NCBI GenBank assembly: GCA_018065165.1
Contig: JAGHTV010000168.1
Span: forward strand, 1-8,414
Length of the DNA stretch: 8,414 nucleotides
Origin: Candidatus Sodaliphilus fimicaballi
Lineage (GTDB): Bacteria > Bacteroidota > Bacteroidia > Bacteroidales > Muribaculaceae
Reading direction: 5' to 3'
Positions 1 through 6,499 of this stretch are shown here, in pieces (within the stretch, counting starts at the first letter, position 1; each line of letters begins with the position of its first letter). Below the pieces are notes generated by a model. It was not told the origin of the DNA and did no database searches. It saw only the letters and a program-made list of their open reading frames with translations. A program made the translations under genes and the position numbers.

Positions 1-319
1 CTGTCTCGTTGTCCCAGTCAGTGCCTATGACGTGGTGCAACTGTTGAGACTGTGTTGCCGAGATGTTGAAACAGCAGTTTTCACGGTGATTGACACACAA
101 CACGGGCAAGCCGTTGATGCGGGTGTCAACATAGCTGCCACGCTGCGGATACACGCGCATCATGCCATAGGGCACGTGCACTGTGGGCAGTGTGGGTTGC
201 AACAAGTGGCTTATGTTACCCATGTATGGGTTTACGTAGTCGACCGGTGCAACCTTGGGGGCTGCCGCATATGCCAATGCAACCATCGATACTAATAACG
301 ATAAAAAAAGCTGTCTCAT
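1..319 (-). CDS. GH92 family exo-alpha-mannosidase, N-terminal 106 residues (3' part beyond window edge)
   Basis: GH92 enzymes are calcium-dependent, inverting exo-alpha-mannosidases that trim alpha-mannosides from N-glycans and fungal mannan. Translating the minus strand from the ATG at 319-317 gives an uninterrupted frame to the window edge. Residues 1 to about 18-20 form a signal peptide (basic start MRQ, hydrophobic core, end AYA/AAP) with no lipobox Cys, so a periplasmic or secreted soluble enzyme is expected. Residues 29-40 (VNPYMGNISHLL) and 49-58 (VPYGMMRVYP) match the start of the GH92 N-terminal beta-sandwich domain, where most members have VNPFIGT...PGA..PFGM. The following residues NGLPVLCVNHRE (69-80) also fit the GNISHLL-type GH92 subgroup known from Bacteroidales. 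Family members are usually about 700-800 residues, so roughly one seventh is visible and the catalytic domain is outside. The A/T-rich leader just upstream (ATTATTAAAG) is typical for this phylum. The call rests on recalled family motifs, not a search. Confidence 0.87.
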   Translation of the reverse strand, partial: MRQLFLSLLVSMVALAYAAAPKVAPVDYVNPYMGNISHLLQPTLPTVHVPYGMMRVYPQRGSYVDTRINGLPVLCVNHRENCCFNISATQSQQLHHVIGTDWDNET

Positions 320-337
320 CTTTAATAATGTTTTATA

Positions 338-380
338 TAGTCCCCGGAAAATCCGGAAAAATCCGGAAATTCCGGGACTA
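338..380 (-). repeat. Nested inverted repeat: strong RNA hairpin between the SusE-position gene and the GH92 gene
   Basis: The outer arms are TAGTCCCCGGAA at 338-349 and TTCCGGGACTA at 370-380, which pair over 11 base pairs with one bulged C. Inside, TCCGGA at 352-357 pairs with TCCGGA at 362-367 around a four-base loop (358-361); a symmetric A/A internal loop (350-351 and 368-369) separates the two stems, which becomes U/U in the minus-strand RNA. The structure starts 14 bases after the upstream gene's stop and ends 18 bases before the GH92 ATG. No T-run follows it on either strand, so it is not a classical intrinsic terminator. Partial attenuation, 3'-end protection or an RNA processing site are inferred possibilities. 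The CCGGAAA core also repeats directly about every 10 bases. Confidence 0.75.
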
Positions 381-394
381 ATATTCATCAGTTA

Positions 395-1300
395 TCAGTT
401 GCGTTGTACGCAGTCTTCCTTCATGGTTACCCAACTGCCGTTAGCATCCTTGAAGCGGTAATACATGTGGAATACATACTGGTCAAACTTGTTAACCTCC
501 CAAATGTTGTACTCGGGATCTTCGAGTTGCTCAACCTCACAACCTTGATAAGTCGAGATTGTGATAGTGTGGTCAGCGTTGATAGTTGCAACGATAGCCT
601 TTTGAGCAAGTTCTTCCTTAGTCACAGTTGAGGGATTGTAAGAGTTAGTACCAGCGAAGAAGCGTACCTTGTCCTTAGAAAGGGGAGCCATGATACGAGT
701 TACTGAAATACCAGCAGCATCGCTACCACGAGTCTCAATACCTGTTACCTGGTAGTAAGTGGTGTTCTTCATCGATGCATACTCGTTCTTCAGCAGCACG
801 CGATACATAACATACTGCTTGTTGGGATTAACCTCGAATTTGCTTGCCGACTTGATTCGCAAGGGGATGAAGTAGATTGAGTCGGGGCACAAGCCGTCGG
901 GATTAATCTTAATGGGAAGCAGTGAGTAGTTGTCGGGGCTATTAGCCTTGAGAACTACGCTCATGTTGTCGATAGTGTAGTGTTTGGGGTCAAGTTCGTG
1001 AGCATACTTTGACTCATCGAGGTCATAGTTGATGTAGTTGAAGTGACCTACAGCCTCCTTGTCATACTCAAGTTGAACTGTAACGTCCTCGCCTATATGC
1101 TCGGTACCACCACAATAAACTGTTACATAGCCGGTGCTGGTCTCACCCAGTGCATGCTCGGCAGCAAAAGTATAGTCAGTGTTGCTGAGCACATAAATCA
1201 CCTTCTTGTAAAGTTCGCCACGAAATTGAGCGTCCTCGTCGCAACTTGAGAGTGTGATTGACGCGAGCAATGCCAGTGCAATATATAAATTACGTTTCAT
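395..1300 (-). CDS. Surface lipoprotein with DUF1735 and DUF4361-like domains, SusE-position glycan-binding candidate
   Basis: This 301-residue protein begins with a lipoprotein signal peptide: basic MKRN, hydrophobic core, and lipobox L-S-S-C with Cys20. The acidic DED right after the Cys resembles the Bacteroidota lipoprotein export signal, so it is probably displayed on the cell surface. Residues about 28-171 fit DUF1735, the beta-sandwich fold also found at the N-terminus of the BT_3987 endo-glycosidase: short strands, a central LLPIKIN stretch near 127-133, then IPLRIKSAS near 145-153. Residues about 181-301 fit DUF4361, ending in an aromatic MYYRF...GSWVTM run. It follows susD by 41 bases, the usual place of SusE-like surface glycan-binding proteins, and binding the PUL's glycan is inferred from that. 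No catalytic motif is seen. The gene ends in tandem in-frame stops TGA TAA. Domain names are from memory of the families; the lipoprotein and position calls are stronger than the exact DUF numbers. Confidence 0.85.
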   Translation of the reverse strand: MKRNLYIALALLASITLSSCDEDAQFRGELYKKVIYVLSNTDYTFAAEHALGETSTGYVTVYCGGTEHIGEDVTVQLEYDKEAVGHFNYINYDLDESKYAHELDPKHYTIDNMSVVLKANSPDNYSLLPIKINPDGLCPDSIYFIPLRIKSASKFEVNPNKQYVMYRVLLKNEYASMKNTTYYQVTGIETRGSDAAGISVTRIMAPLSKDKVRFFAGTNSYNPSTVTKEELAQKAIVATINADHTITISTYQGCEVEQLEDPEYNIWEVNKFDQYVFHMYYRFKDANGSWVTMKEDCVQRN

Positions 1301-1341
1301 TGTCTTGTTGTGATTAAATCGTGAGTAAAATTAACTGTGAA

Positions 1342-3348
1342 TTACCAACCGGGGTTCTGATCGAGTGACCTTGACTTGCGCACCTCGTTACGCTCGAGAG
1401 GAATGAATACCATCTTCTTGTCGCAAACGCGGTTACGATAGTCACTATGGTTAACAACTGTGCGTACATAGTAGTTAGCAGCATCAGCCTCAACATTCAT
1501 ACCTGTCATGGGCTCGCTCTCTACCTCCTCAAGGATACCCCAACGACGTACGTCGTGGTAACGGCGACCCTCGCAGAAGAACTCTACGTAGCGCTCGTGG
1601 CGGATTTGAGCGTCAAATGACTCCTCGGTAGCAGCCTCCTCGTCGCTAACAGCGGGTTGACCAGCACGGAAACGAACTTGGTTCATAGCAGCGCGTGCCT
1701 CCTCGAGATTAGCACCACGAGACAGTGTGTAAGTCTCACCACTGGGCAGTGTCACTGTGTGACTTCCTGTCAGGTGGTTAACAGCCTCAGCATAAGAGAG
1801 AAGAATCTCGGCATAACGAATGATAGCAAATGTCTTGTCGGTACGAGCCGAACCGTCGCCATTGTACCAGTTATCCTCGGGGTGGATGTACTTTTTGAGC
1901 ACATAACCGGTGATACAGCGGTTGCGGGGCTCATGGACAGCCTTGTCGCTACCAGCGTTAGCACCATTGTAGTAATATACAGTTTGTTGTGAGAAGTTCT
2001 TGTTGCTGCAAGAAGTTCCGGGCCAGTAGCAACCATTGAAACCAACGCAAGCATAGAAACGCCACTCACGGTTAACATACATGTTGTTGGTACCACGCAG
2101 CAGACGATAACCAGAGAAAACGCTCTGTACGCGTGAAACGCCAGTCTCACTGTACTCGCCATCGGCCTTAGCTTGCTCAATGGTCTTACCATTCTTCATG
2201 CGGAACTGGTCGATAGCCTTCTGAGGAACACACATACCATTGTAACCACCCATATAGATGGGGAATGACTGCTGTGTAAAGTCGCGGATTGAACCAGACT
2301 TCTTACCCCAGATGAGCTCCTTGTTCTGTACAGGATAAGTTGTACCGTTGAACATGTTGCAGATAGACTTGAAGGGGTCAATGTCACCTGCACCGAGGGG
2401 GAAGTTGAGGTCACTTACATTATCGGGCAGTGGCTCGGTCAATTCAGTAACATCACCGCTCTCGGTAATGCGAGGCATTGTGTGGAGTTCATATTTCTTC
2501 ATGTCCATGACACGCTTGCAAGCAGCTGCTGCGAGAGCCCACTTGTTCTCGTCATACTCTTGAGATACATAGGGAACACCATCGCTCTTGCGAGTCCAAG
2601 TACCGAAGTAGCGACGAGCGGCAGCACCACCATTGTAAGCGGGGCTGGCAGCTTGCAGGCGAATGCGTGCGATAAGAGCATAAGCAGCACCACGATTGGG
2701 ACGGCCAAAGTTCACAACAGGCACTTCATTGGGGATGTACTTAGCAGCCTCCTCAAGTTCGTTGCATATGTAGTCAACAGTCTCGTCGTAGGTAGCACGA
2801 CCACGCTCGTAGTAAGAAGCCTCCTGGTTGTTGTCCATTACTTCATCGCCCAGGATTACAGCGGGACCATGAACCTGAAGGATTAGCCAGTAAGCATAAC
2901 CACGCAGGAAGTGAGCATAACCCAGCATCTCGGCGCGTTGCAATGATGACAGGTCCTTGCACTCATCAATGCGAGACATAATCACATTACACTTGCGGAT
3001 AACCTTGTAGGAAGGATTCCAAGTATTCATACCACGCAGGTCACTGGGGCTTACGAGACCCAGAGTAAGAGCCTTGCCGTGGAACAGACTCTCGGTCATG
3101 AGTGTGAATATCTCGTCGGTACCAGTCTCGCCGGGGATGACATCGTTACCAAAGATTGCACTCTCGTCGGGGAGTTCACCAGCAGCACCCCACAGGTAAC
3201 GCTCTAGGTTGAGACGAGAAACAAAAATTGAGTCATATTTCAATGTGTCGTCAAAGTATCCGTCAACATCAAGAAACTTTTCGCACGATGTGGTAACGAG
3301 AACCACAATCGCCAGAGCGACCCATATAAGTTTTCTTAAATTATTCAT
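1342..3348 (-). CDS. SusD/RagB family nutrient-binding outer-membrane lipoprotein
   Basis: SusD-like proteins form a lid over the SusC transporter and bind glycan at the cell surface. The 668-residue product starts with a lipoprotein signal peptide ending T-T-S-C (Cys22), followed by EKFLDVDG, the classic SusD mature N-terminus. The N-terminal region has the helical, TPR-like character of the family, for example residues reading ICNELEEAAKYIP. Near residues 582-604 the segment IRHERYVEFFCEGRRYHDVRRW is the conserved C-terminal SusD block, and the protein ends LDQNPGW, a hallmark of the family. It is clearly longer than many SusD proteins (about 500-600 residues); the extra length seems to sit in the middle, around residues 300-480, rich in Gly, Asn, Tyr and Trp, the region where ligand-binding loops usually lie. 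It begins 23 bases after the susC stop, so the two are surely co-transcribed. The symbol susD is withheld because it names the starch-system gene. Confidence 0.97.
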   Translation of the reverse strand: MNNLRKLIWVALAIVVLVTTSCEKFLDVDGYFDDTLKYDSIFVSRLNLERYLWGAAGELPDESAIFGNDVIPGETGTDEIFTLMTESLFHGKALTLGLVSPSDLRGMNTWNPSYKVIRKCNVIMSRIDECKDLSSLQRAEMLGYAHFLRGYAYWLILQVHGPAVILGDEVMDNNQEASYYERGRATYDETVDYICNELEEAAKYIPNEVPVVNFGRPNRGAAYALIARIRLQAASPAYNGGAAARRYFGTWTRKSDGVPYVSQEYDENKWALAAAACKRVMDMKKYELHTMPRITESGDVTELTEPLPDNVSDLNFPLGAGDIDPFKSICNMFNGTTYPVQNKELIWGKKSGSIRDFTQQSFPIYMGGYNGMCVPQKAIDQFRMKNGKTIEQAKADGEYSETGVSRVQSVFSGYRLLRGTNNMYVNREWRFYACVGFNGCYWPGTSCSNKNFSQQTVYYYNGANAGSDKAVHEPRNRCITGYVLKKYIHPEDNWYNGDGSARTDKTFAIIRYAEILLSYAEAVNHLTGSHTVTLPSGETYTLSRGANLEEARAAMNQVRFRAGQPAVSDEEAATEESFDAQIRHERYVEFFCEGRRYHDVRRWGILEEVESEPMTGMNVEADAANYYVRTVVNHSDYRNRVCDKKMVFIPLERNEVRKSRSLDQNPGW

Positions 3349-3371
3349 AATGTATAATTGTGTTGTGGGTT

Positions 3372-6300
3372 TTAGAAATTAATGTACATCTGCAAAGCAT
3401 AAGTAGTGGGGATGGGATATGCTCCACCATTATACTCACTCTGCTCAGGATCCCACAACTTCATGGGGCTCCATACTGCGAGGTTAGAGATTACAGCCTG
3501 CAAGTCAATTGACTTAACACCAAGGCGCTTGAACACGTGTGCAGCATCGAGGTGATAGTTGATGTTGATTTCCTGCAAGCGCAAGTAGCGAGAGTTAGCA
3601 TGCCAGAATGTTGACTTCTGTGTATTGTTCTCGTTGCGGCCATAGCTCAAGCGGGGGAACAGAGCGTTGGGGTTCTCTGTATCCTTAGTGCCAGAGTAAG
3701 ACGCAGGAGTCCAGCGATTCTTCTGGTCGGCAACGATTGTGAGCACGTTACCAGTCTCACCGTTGTAGAAGGGGATGTAACCCTCACCATTAGTAGTACC
3801 ATTTACATAGTAGTAGTCGGTGTTACCTGTACCCTTGAACATTACGCCCACGGTAAGGTTCTTCCAGCGGCCCTCGAGACCGAAACCGTACATCAGGCGA
3901 GGATAGTTAGGATATGACAGGGGCACCTTATCGTCCTCGTCGACCTTACCATCGCCGTTTACGTCCTTATACTTGATATCACCCACGGTGTAAGCACCAA
4001 AGGTTTGTGTAGGACTTTGTGCAACATCCTGCTCGTCGCGGAACAGACCCAGAGAGATGTAACCGCGGAAGGCGTTGTTCACGAAGCCTGTGTAGTTCTG
4101 GTAGTCGTAGGGCTGCTCAGCTTGCTCCCAGTTCTCAACCTTGTTGGCACTATAAGTGAAGTTAGCGCGTGCTGTAACTGACCAGTCACTGCCAAAGTCG
4201 TGAGTGTAAGAGATGTTACCATCGCTACCATAGCTCTTCATCTTACCTACGTTACCGAAAGGCATTTGAGTAAGACCTACGTAGCTAGGAATCTGGCTAC
4301 GACGCTGGTAGATACCATCACGCATATCCTGGAAGAAGTCGAGTACGAATTCAAGTTTCTGACGGAAGAGCTTACCCTCAATACCAATATCGGCTTTTTG
4401 AGCACGCTCCCAACGCAGGTTGTTAGCACCTACGCGTTCCTCGGTAATCCAGCCACTGGTGCTGCCCCAGCCACCACCGCTGGTGCTCATATTCATCAGT
4501 GTCAGGTAGGGGAAGCGCTCGTTAGTAAGGCGGTCGTTACCTACCGAACCGTAAGAAGCACGAATCTTCAAGAAGTTAAGCCAGGGAGCTGCCTTACGCA
4601 GGAACTCATAGCTTGTGGGAACCCAACCGAGACCAACTGAGGGGAAGAAACCGAAACGGTGACCAGCCTCGAAGTTCTCTGAACCAGTGTAACCGAAGTT
4701 GAGGTCCATGAAATAAGTATCCTTGAAACCGTATGTGATACGGCCTGAAACACCCTCGTAACGGATGGGAATTGCATACATACTGCGCAGTGAAGCATCG
4801 TGTGAATCGATACCGCCGTCCATTGTTTGCTCACTACTCATATAATAATAACCGAGCAAGCCCACACGGTGGTCGCCAAATACGCGATCCCATGTTGCAG
4901 TACCCTCAACGTGCCACTTGTAGAACTGAGCATCCTCGTGTGAGTAAGTTGCAGGACGAGCCTCAACGCGCTTAACGATACCAAGCTCACCTGTGTACTT
5001 ACGAGTTGCAGCATAGTACATCTCGGGGAGAATTGAACGAATCTCCTTGAGGTTTGAAGAGTTGTCATAAGCACCCTGGATGCGCAGCTTGAGACCCTCT
5101 GTAATCATTGAGAGGTCTTGCTTGATCTCGAGAGTAGCCTTGCCGCGATAGTGGCGAATGCTTGCCATACCTGTGTTGTTGAGCATCACATAGGGTGAGT
5201 AAGCATTGTTGGCACCATAAGCGGGAAGGTGACCAGTAGAGTACTTGGTGGGGATTGTGATAGGAGTAAGATTGCGCTGTGTAGCCCACAATGCATCGGT
5301 ATTGTTGTTACCGGGCTCCTTCTTAGTTGAAACGAAACCATCGGCACCAAAGTAGAGCTGAGTAGTCTTAGTCAGGTTGATATCGAGGTTAGCACGATAG
5401 TTCAATGTGTTGTAACCTACAGCGGTAGAGTACTTAGACGACTTATCCTGACGGTAAGCAGCACTTTCAAGGCTTGTACCCAGTGACAGGTAGTAACGAG
5501 CGAGGCTACCACCACCACGAGCATTAACGAAGTAAGTTTGAGCAAATGAGTTCTTGTGCAGAACCTCCTTCTGCCAGTTTACATCGGGATACAGGTCGGG
5601 GTCGAGGTGATATCTGATGATATCCATCTCAATGGGACTGTAGAGCTCAGAGTTGCCACGCACGGCGCGAGCCTCGTTGGCAAGCTTAGCATACTCATAA
5701 GAGTTCAGGTACTGGGGCATGTGAGTGAGGTGTGACATTGTGAAGTTGGCACGACCAGTGATTTGCAGACGGTCGGCAGTACCACGCTTGGTTGTAACGA
5801 GTACAACACCATTAGCACCACGCACACCATAGACTGCAGTAGCACTCGCATCCTTCAGGACTGAGAATGACTCGATATCGCTGGGGTCAATCTGGCTGAG
5901 GTCACCCTCAAGACCGTCAATGAGCACCAGGGCACTACTGTTAGCACCGAATGTACCGATACCGCGAATCCAGAATTCAGAGATGTTCTTACCAGGCTCA
6001 CCACTGCGCTGAATTGAGATAACGCCGGGGACACGACCACCAAGCATGTTCTGGATGTTGGTTGCCGGAGCCTGAAGGTCCTTAGTATCAACTGCGGTGA
6101 TCGCACCTACAGTAGAGATTTTACGTTGACGAGCGAGACCTACAACGACTGTCTCCTCGAGCATGGTGCTCGCGATAGCCATTGTAACCTTGAGGTCGCT
6201 TGTTGACTTGGTGATAGCAATCTCTTGCTTGTCATAACCTACAAATGAGAAAACGAGCACGTCGTTCTTACTTACCTTGATGGTGAACTTACCATCAGCG

Positions 6301-6461
6301 TCGGCCGATGTACCAGCACCGGGACGGTCCTTAGCATACACTACTACGCCGGGGAACGGTTCGTTGGTCTCGTCATAAACGACACCCGATACCGTAAGGT
6401 TTTGCGCCACAGCTGTGAGCGTGCAGCAAACTAATAATATTATCGCTAATAACTTTTTCAT
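3372..6461 (-). CDS. SusC/RagA family TonB-linked outer-membrane transporter
   Basis: This 1029-residue protein is the TonB-dependent importer of the locus, moving oligosaccharides across the outer membrane with its SusD partner. A signal peptide covers residues 1-19 (cleavage near AVA/Q). Residues about 22-97 form the CarboxypepD_reg-like beta-sandwich of SusC proteins, including VSGVVYDETNEPFPGVVV and FSFVGYDKQEI. LEETVVVG at 101-108 is the usual SusC segment before the plug (TonB-box region). The plug spans about 120-230, with ML.GRVPGV, IRGIGTFG, LVLIDGLEGD and ATAVYGVRGANGVVLVTT. The remainder is the 22-strand-type barrel, ending in the aromatic YINF expected for outer-membrane assembly. 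A calcium-loop-like DVNGDGKVDEDD sits at 833-844, as in many SusC proteins. There is no N-terminal STN domain, so no direct anti-sigma signalling is predicted. Length is normal for the family. It lies 38 bases after the IPT/NHL gene and 23 bases before susD. Confidence 0.97.
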   Translation of the reverse strand: MKKLLAIILLVCCTLTAVAQNLTVSGVVYDETNEPFPGVVVYAKDRPGAGTSADADGKFTIKVSKNDVLVFSFVGYDKQEIAITKSTSDLKVTMAIASTMLEETVVVGLARQRKISTVGAITAVDTKDLQAPATNIQNMLGGRVPGVISIQRSGEPGKNISEFWIRGIGTFGANSSALVLIDGLEGDLSQIDPSDIESFSVLKDASATAVYGVRGANGVVLVTTKRGTADRLQITGRANFTMSHLTHMPQYLNSYEYAKLANEARAVRGNSELYSPIEMDIIRYHLDPDLYPDVNWQKEVLHKNSFAQTYFVNARGGGSLARYYLSLGTSLESAAYRQDKSSKYSTAVGYNTLNYRANLDINLTKTTQLYFGADGFVSTKKEPGNNNTDALWATQRNLTPITIPTKYSTGHLPAYGANNAYSPYVMLNNTGMASIRHYRGKATLEIKQDLSMITEGLKLRIQGAYDNSSNLKEIRSILPEMYYAATRKYTGELGIVKRVEARPATYSHEDAQFYKWHVEGTATWDRVFGDHRVGLLGYYYMSSEQTMDGGIDSHDASLRSMYAIPIRYEGVSGRITYGFKDTYFMDLNFGYTGSENFEAGHRFGFFPSVGLGWVPTSYEFLRKAAPWLNFLKIRASYGSVGNDRLTNERFPYLTLMNMSTSGGGWGSTSGWITEERVGANNLRWERAQKADIGIEGKLFRQKLEFVLDFFQDMRDGIYQRRSQIPSYVGLTQMPFGNVGKMKSYGSDGNISYTHDFGSDWSVTARANFTYSANKVENWEQAEQPYDYQNYTGFVNNAFRGYISLGLFRDEQDVAQSPTQTFGAYTVGDIKYKDVNGDGKVDEDDKVPLSYPNYPRLMYGFGLEGRWKNLTVGVMFKGTGNTDYYYVNGTTNGEGYIPFYNGETGNVLTIVADQKNRWTPASYSGTKDTENPNALFPRLSYGRNENNTQKSTFWHANSRYLRLQEININYHLDAAHVFKRLGVKSIDLQAVISNLAVWSPMKLWDPEQSEYNGGAYPIPTTYALQMYINF

Positions 6462-6499
6462 AATCTTAAAAGTGTTTAGTATTGCATTAACTCACTGTA

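Noticed and set aside
32..295. 87-codon open frame on the plus strand at the left edge, with His- and Cys-rich product
   Set aside because: The opposite strand carries a signal peptide and GH92 motifs in one clean frame, so this is its shadow; the His/Cys content is a by-product of complementary codons and not a metal-binding protein.
338..380. Hairpin read as a classical rho-independent terminator
   Set aside because: The stem is strong, but no T-run follows on either strand and a further operon-like gene starts 18 bases later, so it was listed as a hairpin of unknown role instead.
391..397. Tandem stop TGA TAA, also found at 7853-7858, as a shared regulatory motif
   Set aside because: Two in-frame stops in a row in A/T-rich gene ends are common; two instances in six genes are not evidence of a signal.
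1770..2192. 140-codon frame on the minus strand overlapping the SusD gene out of frame
   Set aside because: It is a frame-shifted reading of SusD codons, rich in Thr/Ser/Val/Met; the SusD frame is continuous through it, so there is no frameshift to explain.
2482..2886. 134-codon open frame on the plus strand inside the SusD gene
   Set aside because: It is antisense to a certain SusD gene, its product is a low-complexity Ser/Val/Thr/Leu mix without motifs, and it has no leader of its own.
3349..3371. CACAACA motif in the susD leader, also present in the leader of the next gene (1301-1341)
   Set aside because: The match is only seven bases, sits at different distances from the two ATGs, and is missing from the other leaders, so chance is sufficient.
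3928..3965. Calcium-loop-like DVNGDGKVDEDD segment in SusC considered as a dockerin or EF-hand regulator
   Set aside because: This loop recurs in SusC barrels as a normal feature, occurs once, and has no paired second repeat as a dockerin would.
4200..4640. 146-codon open frame on the plus strand inside the SusC gene
   Set aside because: It is fully antisense to conserved SusC barrel sequence and shows no domain, signal peptide or neighbour that would support it.
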